Below, in pieces: positions 1-14,200 of a stretch of 64,000 nucleotides of DNA. A program made the translations under genes and the position numbers. Each line of letters begins with the position of its first letter. Position 1 is the stretch's first letter. The stretch is taken from contig CM035362.1 in NCBI GenBank assembly GCA_020137815.1, positions 3,904,476 through 3,968,475 on the forward strand. The letters run 5' to 3'. Below the pieces are notes generated by a model. The model was not told where the DNA came from. It saw only the letters and a program-made list of their open reading frames with translations, and did no database searches. Origin of the DNA: Hormiphora californensis (Eukaryota > Ctenophora > Tentaculata > Cydippida > Pleurobrachiidae).

Positions 1-47
1 ATCACGTGATCCCTATTTAATAATTATCTCTCCCACCCCGTTCACAG

Positions 48-1424
48 GTTTTCTCAGTTGCCCAAGAGTCCCTTTATCTGCTCATCCATAACGTACCAGC
101 GGTAAATCTTCTTCAGGAGTTGTCCCAACTCCTCCAAAACTCTGGAACCCTCGTCAGGTATGGCTGTATGGCGGCGCCATAGCCCAATTTGACATGAGTG
201 CGCTCAGAATCTGATGGGGTCGGCGGCGCCAGACAGGTCAGGTAATACTAGTACCTGACCTGTCTGGTGCCACGCAGACCCCATCAGATGGGGTCCATCT
301 GAGCTCTCAACTCGGGGTACTAGGTGGGGGGTTATGATTTAACGCCACATCAAGGTGGTCAAGATGTGGCGTCAAGTTGACCATATATTCATGATATTGA
401 CTTCAACACCGTTTCATCCACACAGGTTTGAGGTACACAGTTCAAATTTGGACGAGTTTACTGAGGTCTATCTCGCTAAATACTCATCTCTCCTCTCTGC
501 CAGGTATGTACCCAGTTGGCCTGTCAGAGCATTGGCCCAATATTCTCATTTCTTTCTGTCAGAACATTTGCCCAATATTCTGATCAGAAATCCCATTTCT
601 CTGTAGAGTTCTCCCTGAGGATCAATTTCCTACAATATCACAATAATTTCGCCCAGGTACATAAAACGGAAGTTTGATAATCATCCCTTCTATGGAAATG
701 CTCTTCACATCACGTACGCCCCGGAATTGGAAAGTGTCCAAGAATGCGGCGAGAAGATGGATAAACACGCCGAGTGGGCTATCAAAATGGTAACCTCTCA
801 TCTTAGTTAATGTAATTAACTCTCTTTTGCTCTCTCTCCTTAGTTAAAGTAACGATCTCTCCTTTTCAGCTGCAACCTTCCCAGCCAATACGGCCATACC
901 CAAAGAAACATCGAAACATTAGTAATCCTTTCTCTCACCCGAAACCAGCCCTACAGCCCTCCAATTGTGTCCGTCCTAAGAGTAACCAGAATGTTGCTCC
1001 TTCATCAAACCAACCGTCTGTTATCTCAGTGCTGCCATCTCACATTCCCGGAGATCATGTGGCAAAGAACCGAATTAGAAGTTCAACTTCCTCCCTCTCA
1101 TTTCCAAGCTCCATGGTACCTCGTCAAGTAAGGCAACAATCAGTATTGAAGCCAGTCCAAACTGGAAAATCACCTGATTCTGGTGTAGAAACACCTTCGT
1201 TACTACAGGGTGTTGTCATGGAAACACCCATAGAAACACCTTCGTTACTGCAGGGTGTTGTCATGGAAACACCCATAGAAACACCGTCGTTACTGCACGG
1301 TGTTGCTATGGAAACACCAACACCTTTGTTACTGGGAACACCCACAGAAACACCCAAATGTGTGCCTGTGATACCGGCGTCGAAAGAAGGAATTCGGAAA
1401 CAGAAAAAACGGCGGAGAATCTGA
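48..1424 (+). CDS. RBM48: RBM48 (RNA-binding protein 48), 3' four exons, 5' partial
   Basis: Exons read at 48-157, 426-503, 657-789 and 870-1424, with phases 2, 2 and 0 that join cleanly. The joined protein reads ...YLLIHNVPAV...FTEVYLAKYSSLLSAR-YIKRKFDNHPFYGNALHITYAPELESV. This is the second half of the RBM48 RRM: the FTEVYL strand and the LH(I/V)xYAPE(L/F)E strand are family signatures. In other animals RBM48 binds ARMC7 and acts in the U12-type (minor) spliceosome in the nucleus. The last exon encodes a low-complexity tail with three imperfect copies of ETPSLLQGVVMETPI and a basic end (KQKKRRRI). The start codon lies before the window. Family identity is fairly sure; the tail is lineage-specific. 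A possible AATAAA lies near 1578. Confidence 0.85.
165..305. repeat. GGCGCC-ended short inverted repeat (copy 1)
   Basis: Lies in an RBM48 intron. It contains TGGCGGCGCCA and CGGCGGCGCCAGA blocks around ATCTGATGGGGTC, plus an inverted pair GACAGGTCAGGTA / TACCTGACCTGTC. The same building blocks recur at about 2309, 23676 and 43169, so this is a dispersed short repeat family. Confidence 0.6.
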
Positions 1425-1831
1425 TTTTTGGATCAAAAACAATAACTCGGGTGGGTAACTTAGAAACGAATTATCAAAACAAAAACTACAACACAAACTT
1501 ATATGTTTCCCCAACACATTATTATTTAATAATCAACCAACTACAGTTTAATTTCTGGGTGTCACTGCACTACAGCTTAATAAACTCCCAAATTGTCCAG
1601 ATCCCTATAGAACACGAATCTTGTTACTATGGTAACCATGCCAGTTATCACTGTCCGTTATACCAGCTTACATCGTCTAATGCCTCATGGATCCCATTTC
1701 TGAGGAACGAGAAATATTGTCAAACACAAAATCGTGAAAACTATTAATCATGGCATGATGCCCGAACTCTTGTTGAGTAACTCAACAAACGAAGAAATGA
1801 TATAATTCCAAACAACTGAAATATATTAATT

Positions 1832-2202
1832 CTACTCACTGCGGCTGCTTCCTCCCTTCGAGTATCCTTTACTTCCACTTTTACTATATCCAGATCCACC
1901 CTTGCTATATCCACCGCTACTGGCAGATCCACCCTTGCTATATCCACCACTACTGGCAGAGCCACCCTTGCTATATCCACCGCTACTGGCAGATCCACCC
2001 TTGTTATATCCACCACTAGCAGATCCACCGTGAGAGCTGAATCCACCACTTCCGTTTCCAAATCCACCTCCGCTGGAATAACTCACTCCCTTGCTGTAAC
2101 CTCCGCTGGGAGAGGATCGACCACCACCACCACCGACTTTGGAGGAACCTCCACCGCTGCTGCCCATTTTGGTGCCAGCTGAAAAGCGGACACTGCCACC
2201 AC
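1832..2202 (-). CDS. Gly/Ser/Lys-rich terminal exon of the giant gene
   Basis: The acceptor is a good GTTTCCAG| at 2203. The exon codes GGSVRFSAGTKMGSSGGG..., then repeats of SASSGGYSKGG and a stop at 1832. Composition is like the tails of keratins and other aggregating proteins, but there is no coiled coil here. It could be a separate small gene starting MFPGGG at 2212, but phase and orientation favour a last exon. Confidence 0.6.
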
Positions 2203-5200
2203 CTGGAAACACATAATGAATTCAGTTACTATGGTAACCATGGTATACACACAATGATTAGGTTGGTGATAATTGGGGGAACACATGATCAGGTCAGTGC
2301 TGTCTGGCGCCGCCGACCCCATCTGAGAATCAAATGGGGTATGGGCGCCGCCATACAGGGTTAGTGATAATCGGGGGATGTATTGGGTATAATGTATTGG
2401 GTACAATGTATAATTATAAAAACTGTTAGTTTGGGGAGGGAGGGAGGGAGGGAGGGGCTACTACAGAGACATATAAATTGGCAAGGGTTTGGGAAATCTG
2501 CTCTGATCTGTTTGGGTTTGTTGAGTAGAGGGATGGGACTAATACTCAACATAGCTAGTCTACCTTCTGTCTGTTCGGTTAGTTTGTCTGTCTGTCCGTC
2601 ATCAGTAGCTGTATGTCTGTCTGTGTGTCTGTCCTCCTTCTCCTCGCTGGACCCCCGCACGGTACCCAACCCCTCATTTATAACCAACCCCATGAGGGGT
2701 TTACCGTGGCCCCGACCCATGATTAGACCGGGGGAGCCTGGTCTGCCCACTGGAGATGGACATGGAGAGGTAAAGAACACTGGAGATCCTCTCCTTGTGA
2801 CGTCATGCGTTGATGACGTCACGGTAATGTCATGATGCTTGGTGGATGATGCTGGGGGTCTAAAGTCTGCTGGGAGTTCTTCTTGTGGTTCTGGTAATGG
2901 AACATCGTCTTCATCTCCAGGAGCTTCAGACTCCCCCAATACTTCAGACTCCCCCAATACTTCAGACTCCCCCAATACTTCAGACTCCCCCAGTACTTTT
3001 AACTCCCCCAATACTTCAGACTCCTGCAATACTTCAGCTTCTAAATCCCCCAGTGCTTCAGTTTTCAACTCATCTACTGCAAACTCTGTTACCCCCTGCA
3101 TCACTACCTCCGTTCTCATTTCACCTGTAGACGCTACTGATCCCGGTCTAAACTCCATTGGAGAACCTTCTCTCATCGTAATCTCAGACTCAAGTAACGT
3201 GGGGGATTCCCTCCCGTCTCCATAGGAAAATAGTGAATCAGTAGCCACCATATCCTCACAGGAGTAAACAGGGCTAGGTGCAAAACGAGACCCCCCACCG
3301 GGGCTGGGAGGGTGGGGCGAGGGGACGGAGGAAAATGGCGAGCTCGGGGCGTCAGAGTGACCTGCAGGGCTCATGGAGAGAAGGGATTCAGAGTGACCTG
3401 CAGGGCTCATGGAGAGAAGGGATTCTGAGAATGCCGGGCTCATGGAGAGAAGGGATTCTGAGAATGCAGGACTGGCTGCTGGGGTTGCCCTTAAGGGAGT
3501 CCTTCGTCCCGTGTCTATTTTAGATTTGGCGGTACTTTTTATCTTCGCGATTTGTCTTGAGTTGATGTTAGTGGTGGTAGAGAGGAGAGATGAGATGGAG
3601 CTTGAGGATTGGGTTCCTGATTAACGTTGTTTTTCGAAGAGAATCCACCTTTGGTTTTACCTTTTTCTGACACCTCTTGTTGTTTTTGATGGTGTCGTTC
3701 CTTGGAAGTGTCTCGTTGTGAGAGGTTCATGGGTGAAGGTGTTTTGATTCGTTTTATTATTCCAGTATCCACTTTAGGTTTTATCCCCACGAGACTGGAT
3801 ATCGACCCCGATTTCTTGAGGGAGTGGGTTGAGCCTGATTTCTTGAGGGAGTGGGTTGAGCCTGATTTTGCCAGTGGTTTAGGAGAGTTTTGAGAAGTGA
3901 CGAATGGAGTGGTTTCCTTTGACCTTACTCGACTTCCCCTGATTCCCGTATCAATTTTTGATTTGACTGACGCTAAATTGCTGGAAGACCCTGATTTTTT
4001 GAGCGACGATGTTGACGGAGACTTTTTGAGTGCAGCGATACTCGCACCAGACGGCGACTTTTTTAGGCCAGTTCCACTTAGTTTCGAGGGAACAGCTGGT
4101 TGCTTGGCAACGGTGGTGGGTGCCTTTGGGCCTGCTGTCTTGGCAACGGTGGCGGGTGCCTTTGGGCCTGGTGTCTTGGCAACGGTGGTGGGTGCCTTTG
4201 GGCCTGGTGTCTTGGCAACGGTGGTGGGTGCCTTTGGGCCTGGTGTCTTGGCAACGGTGGTGGGTGCCTTTGGGCCTGGTGTCTTGGCAACGGTGGTGGG
4301 TGCCTTTGGGCCTGGTTCCTTGGCAACGGTGGTGGGTGCCTTTGGGCCTGGTGTCTTGGCAACGATGGTGGGTGCCTTTGGGCCTGGTTTTTGGGAACTT
4401 GATGGTGTCCTTGAGTCCTGTTTTGGTTTCTGGGCCAGGATTGTTGTCGGCTTTTTGACAAGTTTTGTCTTGTTAGACTTTGTAGCTTGGACGGAATTTT
4501 TCGGTCTCTCCTTATTCGATAAGAGCACCTTTGACTCGTTCGTTTTTGGTTTGATTTCTTCAGGCTTTGCTCTCTTTGAAGTGGGAATCTTTGAACCGGT
4601 ATCAATCTTGGATTTAGCCTTTGTCTTGATCGCTGAAATATTCCTAGAATTCACGTTGGTCTTTTTCTTGGAACTTTCCTTCTTTGAAGGAATTTCTGGT
4701 TGAGTTGTTGTTTCCATGACAACTGTTTCCAAACTGTCCAACGTCTCAACTTCCAAAGTTGTCTCTTTTGCGTCAAGAATCTGACGGGTTTTGTTGGTAT
4801 CTTCATCGGCCGCAACCTCATAATCATCTTCACTTCCTAACTCCTCGATCACCTCCAGCTCTTTTCCCTCTACGGCTGGAAGTGCTTCTAAAACATCATC
4901 CTGCAAATCCTCGGTCATCAAAGTCGGAGATGCCATATCAGGAAAGGTCATGCTTTTTTCCGTGATCTTTGTTTCCACGAAATCTGTCTTTTCTTCCACG
5001 AAATCTGTGACTGTCTTTTCTTTCAAGCTAGTTTTCTCCACTCCCTCCTCAATCTGCATCATCAAATCAGGGTCAGTTAGTTCCTTCTCCAAAAGTGAAA
5101 ACTCTTCCAAACTGATACTGGAGGCCATCCTCTCCCTACCCACGGTGGGAGAAAGACAAAAGTTAACAGATATAACTCCCCCGTCAGGGCTGGCCACCCT

Positions 5201-8200
5201 GGCTATTTCTGTGATTGAAGCTATTCGGGAACGGTCTTTGTGGTCTTTGGGTGGTGGTGGTAGTGAGGTTGTTTCCATGGGAACAAGGGGATCAGGAGTT
5301 GTTTCCATGGGAACAATGGGATCAGGAGTTCGACTCGATGAGAGGGAGCGTTTGAAGTTTGGTGATCGATCAGGAGTTGGTGATGTCTGGAGCCGGTGCA
5401 AAGAGGGAGATCTTGCCCGATTGTGGGCTGGCGAGGTTTGTGATTTCAGTCGTACCGGGCTAGAAGACGTCCTGGTTTCGGCGGTAGATTTCTTATTTGT
5501 AACATCAGATTGAGTTTTGGCTGGACTGTCAGACGTACTGTCAGATGCCCTCGGTGGTGACTGTGAAGTTCTAGTAGGAGGCGAGGGAGATTTCCTCTGC
5601 ATTGAAGCTACATTATTGTTTTGAATGCTTTCCTTTTGGCCGTTGTTAGTAGAAGTAGAATTAGAATTAGAACCAGTATTTGGGGACTGATCTGATAGCG
5701 ACATGTTTGAAGGTGGACTATTCTGAATCGGCAGCTCACTCACATTATGTCCAGTTGATGCAGGAGCACTCTCCGATGAAGGATCACTGACCGTACTTCT
5801 GGGTATGGGCGATGCAGGCCTGTCCAGGGAACTTATTTCCTGGTCAAAAGTAGACAACGGTGACATCTCAGCCAACTCCGTAGATTCTAAGCCTCGATCA
5901 TAACTTGTCGTAGTTGCACTTTCAACGAATCCACTTGTTTCTGAATGTTGTTCTTGGTGCGTTCCCATGACAACAACATCCTCGGATTCGCTAAAAACTC
6001 CTGACGTCGCAAAGTTATTTTCCCCTGTTGTCATCGAGATTTCCGATGTATCCTCTGTGATGAATGCCGTCCGGTAAATTGTCCTCATGCTCATACCACC
6101 CGCTCCTCGATTTGGCTGTACTTCCTCGCTCAGAGATGAACTGTGCCCTTCAATGGTCACAATTTCCTCTTCACCAGTCTCATTTATCCGTGTTTCAGTG
6201 GTCCAAGTTGGGCTGAGAGCCCGGGTAGATCCACCAATGAGAGGGCTGGGTGATCGGCGCATTGCGGAGGGAGATCGACGGAGGGGCGTCGGGGAAACCG
6301 GAGGCGATGACGTCATCTCTTCGCAGATCTCAAAGATCTTGTGATCTTTTCCCCATAAATCCTTCTGATCGGGCCCTGATCCACTGGTGGAGAATGTGGT
6401 TGTCGGTTGGTCCGAGGTGGTTGTTGCTAGGTTGAGGTTGGCTGGTCTGGATGGTGGTTCGGAGGTCGGTGTTGAGGAATCAAAGAGTGCAGAATCCCTT
6501 TTATCATCCTTCAAATCACCATGGTGATAATGTGGTGCATCACTCTGATCAAAACTGGAGTCTTCAGCTTTCTTCTCCTCTTCTTCTGTGATCATCAGGA
6601 ACTCTCCCGTGTTCTGTCGTTGAAGTCGAGAACTGAAATCCCCAGTGTTTTGACGCTGATACTCCTCAGAGACGAGAGATCTTTCAGACATGGTCTGGCT
6701 GTTTTCGAAAAGAGAGCTAGATTCAATAAGACCCTGGGAGAGAATACCCGATTCTTGGTCAGCAGATTCTTGGCCTAGTTCAACAGATTCTTGGAATGGA
6801 ATAGAAGATGTACCAGCAGATTCTTGGACTGAAAGGGAACCAGATGCGTCACCAGGGGAACTCAACTTCCGTAGAAGGGAAGAAGAGGCTGGTGTTGAAG
6901 TTGACTGCAACATTTCCTCATTCACGGAAGACAGCTGTTTATCAGGGCCTTGTTTTCGGGTGTTTGATGATATTTTAACTGTTGCCTGGTCGGAGGATTC
7001 TTCTCTTTGTCCGGATTTGATGGTGGATTCTATAGGTTTTGCTGATTTGATGGTGGATTGTACAGGTTTTCCTGATTGAACGAGGGGTAAAGATGGTAGT
7101 GTCAAGACTGTTGTGTTACACCTTTTCTCCGCTGGTTCAGGCTCCTTCTTTTTAGTGAGCATTGGTCTCTTTGATTCAGTTTCTGTCCTTCCAACTGGAT
7201 GAGCTGCAACAGGTACTGAAACCTCGGGAGCGTGAGATGAAAGTCCTCTTTCTGTTTTATTTTTCACCGGCTTTGCTGTTTTTACTGATTTTGCAGCTGG
7301 TTTGGAGGAGATTGGTTGAGTTGTTTTAACGGGTTTGGGGCCGTCCAGCGGCGTAGTTTTAAAAGTCCCAGTCCGTATGTTTGTCAGTTTGTTTGTCGTC
7401 TTTTGTGATTGTCCATCAGTCATCAGTTTGTGCGTCGTCTTTCTTACCGATATTTCTGAAATACTGCTACTTTCAGCAGTTGCTACCTGCGACCAGGACT
7501 TGGGGGAGGTCACTTTAGGAGAGAGACACCGCACAGTCATGCAGTTGAAAAGGGACCCTGCGAAACCTGGTGAGCGCTTTTTCCCACGCTTTGATCTCCT
7601 TGATAACGGATTTGTGACGTCATCATAACGTGTGACGTCATCACTTATAACATCTTTCTGTTCATATTCACGAAGTTTCTCAACCCAAGACTGTTCCTTT
7701 CCTTCACATTCAATCTTTTCCCCTTTTTTCTTCTTTTTACCCTTCTTCTTCTTCTTCTTCCTGCCAATCACACTCACCCCACCCTCAGGGGTTATATCCA
7801 ATGTGATTGTCTCATTCCCTACCACCTCTACCACCTCAGGAGAGGATATAGTATCCCGGGTCAGATACTTTGAAGTATCAAACACTTCGAGGGCTCGATC
7901 CAATGGAGCTACCGGGAGAACAGTGAGGACGGAGTGGGCTGGAGTTTGGGTTGATGGTTCTTCCATCCTGCCCATTGGGATAACAGTTAGGACGGAGTGG
8001 GCTGGAGTATGGGTTGGTGGTTCGCCAGTGTCACGACCTGTGTGGATATACGAGGTTAGTATTACTGAGTCTGTGGTCTGTGGGTATGTGTCTGTTTAGA
8101 GCAGGAACCGACCGAATCAGGAAATACTGGTCCCTGATTGGCTGATAACCAGTCACGTGACCTAAATAACGAGCTCTGATTGGTTGTTTACTTGGTCCGG

Positions 8201-11200
8201 TCGGTTCCTGGTTTAGAGGTCTGTTACTGCCTGAATCTGTGTTGTCTGAATCTGTTTTTTTGGCGAAAATCAAAAACAAAATAATATGTCGGTTAAATTT
8301 ATTTGCTTACCGCTGCTACCCTTGGTGATAAGTCCCTTTCCGTAGCTGCCACCAGAAACTGCAGGCCTAGATTTAGATCCTGAAATTAGGAAGATAAGTT
8401 GCCTCCACTCTCAATCTTATTTGCTGATTACTCTCTTTCTCTCTCTTTTTTACTCTTTCTTACTCTCCGTTTATCATAGCTGGTTACAATATTCATGGGG
8501 TTCATAGATTCTATCTCTTATTATCTCTCTTCTCAGAGAGAATCTCTCGAATGGTTATTACATACTGCAGAATGCAAATAATAACTAATGTATGGTATGT
8601 ATACACCAGATAATAACTAATGTAGTACCCTTTGAGCTAGAGGTAGTGGTGACAACAGTCTCCTCGACAACCTCCTCAATAATCTCATCAGAACCTCCCC
8701 CACGGCCATTGTAGGAGTCATAGTTGAACCCACTGGGCTTGGTGTAGGTTGGTTTTCCTACCACAGTCACCAGTTGGTCGGTCCTGGCATGATTAGTTTT
8801 ATGAAGGAGTAAATTGTGGGCAATAAAACAATGAATGGAATGGAAGATAAGAAATGAAGAAGATTTGTTTATGAAGGAGCACTCACCTGGCGCCTCCTCC
8901 ACCGGGGCTTACAGGTCGGAATGCGGTGACCTGAGTGGGACTCTTGGGTCGGTTTGTAATGGCCGTAGCCAGGGCAACAGATGGGTTAGCTGGGCTTCGG
9001 GGAATCTTGGTGACATAGGTAGTCTCGTTCACAATCTAGTTGTGGGGAGTTCGAATTGTAATAAACAGGAATACTTGATTTAAATTTAGGAGCCGTAAAG
9101 TTATTGTTTGTACTCACCTCTCCGCTGGGTTTTCGGGTTCTGGTAGTACCGATGGGAATGGGTCGGGTAGCCATGACACCCAGTGCTGGTTTACCAGAGG
9201 GAGATCTGGGGCTCTTGGAAGTGAAGGTTTTCATTCCTGAAGGGAAATTGTTATTAAAAGAAAGGGTATATCCGCAAAGTTATTAACATGATTTAGAGAC
9301 AGCACATCCGCAAAGTTATTAGCATGATTTAGATCGACAAAGTTACACCAAGTTACCTGGTACAATGGCTCCATGGTGTGTAGTGGTGGAGGTGTTGGTG
9401 ATAACAGGGGGAGAGTAACTGAGACCTCCGGGAAGTCGGGGGCTACCAGGACTGTTGAACTGGAGGGAGGAGTGAGTTATGGCCATGATCATTTTGTCTC
9501 CCACACTGGGTATATATTCTAATGGTCCTTATCCCCCGATATACCATTACCCACGTCCTATATCTATGCTATAATGATCTAATATACCTACAGTCCACAC
9601 CCATTATAGTTGTACAAGCACGTGTCCATACCCCTTACACCCACCCCTGTCACCTGTCACCTACCCCTAACACCCAACCCTGACACCTACATGGGCCTGC
9701 ATGGGTTCCCCGAACAGTTTCTCGAATCTTGGCCCAGTTCCAGACCCGCCCGTAGGATGGAAGGTCTCACGGAGACACCGGGTGCAAATGGGCTCCGACC
9801 GGTACGCATCTTGATAAACTCGGATATCGCCCGCATCCTTGAAGAAAAGAAAAAAAAATGAAAAAAGGGTGTTGGAATTTTATTTAAAAAAAGTGGAATT
9901 TTTCGAGGCGTATTTTGGAGATATTGTACCTGCTCAACATTTTCTCCGGTTAGTTTTTCAAATTTTGGATCGGGTTGGTAATCTAGACCCCATGTTTCTG
10001 CGATGCAAGCGTTACATAAAAAGTCTGTTCCACCGGTGTTTTTCAGCCTGTTATCTTCAGCCTTTAAATGAACCTAACAGAAAAACAGCTTGTCAGCGCT
10101 TTCGGTTTTTCCACGTATAGCGCAGTTATTTTATTTAAAAAAAGGTCTGGAAAGTTTTCAAGTATATATAACCTTTTTTATGAAGCCTGTAATGGGTGTA
10201 ATTTCACAGTCTGATTTTATCCCCGGTGAACTGCAGGAATTCATTGACTCATCTCCTATCTGAGCCATGTGAGCCATGTGAGCATCTACCACAATTCCAC
10301 TACTCCTCCTCCTCCTCCTTCTCCTCTTCCCTCCTTTTCTCCACGATTTGTTCCGACTGGGAGACACCCTATACCGATCATCCCCATCAGTCATGCAGGC
10401 ATTGTACCAATTCTCCAACGGGCAGGGGGACCTGCCTCCAGGGGAACAAGGCGGGATCTCATCCTCATCAGATGGATTGTTTCTGCCTCGTGATGATCGA
10501 CTCCTATTCTTCTTCTCGGTTCCTTTTCTCCAGGATTTATTCCGGGCAGGAGACACGCTATACCGATCTCCATCCCTCCTGGCAGCCAGCCAATGTTCCA
10601 CTGGAGAGGGAGATCTTCCTCCAGGTGAAAATCCAGTGTTATAGCCTGAGTTAGTTCCACTTCTACCTCCAATGTAGCCTGAGGTAGTTCCACCTCTACC
10701 TCCAATGTAGCCAGATGAGGTAGTTCGACCTTGGGATCGAGATGATGATTTCCCACGATTTAGGGATGATGATACAATGTGCCCAGATGACTTTACCCTT
10801 CCCCGGTATGGTCTGGTCGGTGACATTGACACAGATTGGATTCTCCAGAGCTGGTCCTTCTCCTTCTGCTCGAAGGTCTGGACATGGAGACTGACTGGAT
10901 ACGGTTTCTGTTTCTCAGTTCCCGTTCTGATTGCTCATTGACCAACGAGCTCCAGTTAGGGGAGGGTGGTGTGGTTGTGTTGAACCGTCCCATGTGATTC
11001 GAACTGAACTGGAGTCAAAATTTTAGAGAAAAATAGGCTTTCAAAAAATGGGGCTAAAAAATGCATTTTTTAGACAAAAAATTTTTAAAAAAAAGTCAGC
11101 AAAAACCTTATTATTTTGAAATGTTAGATCCTCGATGTTGCAAACTCCGGAGTTAAAATCGTTGCATTGAGGGTATATTGGATCTATTATACACTGAGTA

Positions 11201-14200
11201 GGACCACTGCAGTGCCCATTATTATATCCGGTCTGGAAATTGGAAAAAAAATGTAAAAACGGAGAGAAAAAGTTGAAAAATATGTACGATCAGTGTTGTC
11301 TCTTTCAGGAATAATATGAAAATCCCCTGGCCCTCTCTTTAACCTATAATATCCCGTTCAAATCTAAAAAAGCTTGTTACATCCAACAAAACCACCCTAC
11401 CAACTGCAGTAGTACCCCCCTTAGAATCCAGAACTCATCTAAGCCCGTGTATCTACTTGAGTTGCTAGGACCCCCCCACTTACCTTAGTAACGGTTGTCC
11501 TAGTAACGGGGCTGTCGCTATCAGGAACTAGAAGCTGGAACTGCTGCTGGTACCCTGGTAGACATGTCTGTGTAACATGTCTGGGGGTATGATGCTGTCT
11601 GCATCTGGGGATAGGAATGCTGTCTGCTGAACCTGGGTCTGGAGGGGTTGTGTGTGTGTGTTATCATAATGGTAACCATAGTAACTACATTGAAACTCCA
11701 TGGTAACCATGGTAACCCGTGTTACCTGCTGGTTGGGCAGCATGATCATCTGCCAATTGTTGTTCTGGGATTGGTTCCACTGGAGTGGCTCATCCTCGAC
11801 AACGTGGGCAGTCATAATGGGAACCTGCGGGGAGATAGTCAGGTTGGGTGTGTGTCATATAATAGGGACCAAGGGGGGAGATAGTCATAGGGTGGAGGTG
11901 GGCACTGGGCAGTCATAATAGGAACCTGGGGGGGGATAGTCAGGTTGGGGACCAAGGGGGGAGGGTGGGATTTCGGTAACTAGGGGGGTGTGTCATAATG
12001 GGAACCTGGGGGAAGATTGTCAAATGTCAGGTGTGCCATAATAGGAACCTAAGGGGAGATTGTCAAATGTCAGGTGTGCCATAATAGGGACCAGTCACGT
12101 GACCTAAATAACGAGTTCTGATTGGTTGTTTTACCTTGATATAACTCTTCTTATGTACAATCCTCTGTCTGGGAATGGGTGGCATTGACTGCTGGGGTGC
12201 AGCCAGGATTATTGGCTGGGGAGCGGGGGCAGGGGCAACTTGGGGAGGGGGCATGATGATCTCCTCTACCTCCTCCTCACTAGAGGAGCTGGAGCTGGAG
12301 CTACTGGGAGGTGGGGGAGGGACCTTCTTCTTGGGCTTCTTGACCTTCTTGGGCTTCTTCTTCTTGATCTTGGGCTGCGGGGGAAGGTGAGGGTTAGAGA
12401 GGGGTGAGGAGGGGATCTTAAGGGTGAGGGGGAGTGTGAGTGTTTTTAAGTTGATACGAAAATCTTCAATCTTGTGATAGGTAGAAACATTGGTAGACAG
12501 CTCTTGAGAAAAGTTTCGAATATTTTGCAGAATTCTAAAAGGTGTTGAAGGAAGGATAATATTTTAAAACTCCTTCTCTACCCATGTCAGATGGTAAACT
12601 CATGAAGCAAACACAGACAGTATCTTGTATTGTTCATACTATGTGCAACAGCACAGACAGTATCCTACTATCCTACTAGGACACTGTCTGTGTCATATCT
12701 GAATTTACCATCTAGGATTCCTAGCTTCTGTCAGTTCCTTTCCAAGCAATATTAACAAAGTTTTATAATTAACTAAATACTAATTATATAATTAACTAAT
12801 TATTTAAATTAAATTTTAATTAACTAATTATTTAATTACCTTTTGTTCCACGTAGTGAACAATGACGCTCTGTGCAACTCGCTCCAGGGCACGGCCACTA
12901 AGTGGTTCCTTGAAATCAGGGGCATCCTGATTGGGCTCACTGAAAGGGTTACCATGGTTACATTTGGGGTTACCATGGTTACACTTGGGGTTACCATGGT
13001 TACAACAATGTGAAAGTTGTTTTGTGTCCCACCTGTCGTCAGTAGTCATGTAGCTAGAGTCACTGGAAGAGCTGGAGGAGGATGAGGAGGAGGAAACTGG
13101 AACGGGAGCTGGCCTCTTCTTTTTGGGCTTCTTGGGCTTTTTCTGAGGGGGGGGGGGAGAGAGGGGAGATTAGAGAGGGGGAGCTGGAGAAAGGGGTTAA
13201 TGGAGATCTGATCGGTATTGGTTGGTATTTTGTTGGAAAGCGATAAGGGATATTTCATCAGTTTTTTAGTTTGGTTGGTTTACCTTTTTGATGATCCTGC
13301 GAATAGGTGCAGGGGCGGGGGCAGGAGCGGGGGCGGGAGCAGGAGCAAGGTTGAGTCCCTGAATTCCCTGAACCATCTGAGGTGCAACGACCTGGGGAAT
13401 TTTGGGTTGGTTACTATGGCAACAACTTGGAGAGGAGAATTTTGGGTTGGTTACTATGGCAACAACCTGGAGAGGAGAATACCACTTAGATTTTATTAGT
13501 TTCCAAGAAACTGCATCTCTATCAACCTCGATTTCTTTGCAAAACGGCCCGTTTCAAATATTTTTTCCAAACTCAGTGATTTCATTCTTAATCGTCTAAG
13601 CAATTTCACAGCCGCCAGACTGTCCGGACGGAATTCAGGAAATTATGACACTAAATAAAACATAGCAGCTCATCCGGGTTTTTTGTTGAAATTCCAAAAT
13701 TTTATGAGTATTGCAGTCCTAATATATTCGTCTTATCTAATAATTGCAGTACGTCGGTAACCGAGTAAACATGTTTTTGTGTGGTTATTTGACCTTCTTA
13801 CTGTTTCATTTTATGTTTTTGAGAAGTTTTTCTAACTATCGGAATGAACATATATTATGAAATGTTTCGTTTGAAATTATTCGACTATGGCTTATATGTA
13901 TGAGCGTACCGGCGAGGAAGTATCATCATCATTTTTTGGAGCATGATCATCACCGTTTAGTACATCTTCGTTATCACCATCCTGTTTTGTAGTGTCGTCT
14001 TGGTTGCCATGGTTACTGGGTTTCGAATCATCGCTGCTACTAGATGATGGTGTGTCACATCGCACTAGAGAACTTCCGTTTGGGATGGGACCTGCAGGCC
14101 TTCTTCTTCTTCTTCCTCTTGGTTGAGCATTCTGATTGGTCGGTTGGTATCTTGGTTGAGCCTTCTGATTGGTCGGTTGGTATCTTCCTTGTCTCTGATT

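Noticed and set aside
4030-4605. Overlapping open frames on both strands with WQRWWVPLGLVS or RHPPPLPRHQAQ repeats
   Set aside because: They are shadows of the 36-bp coding repeat (TPGPKAPTTVAK) of the giant gene.
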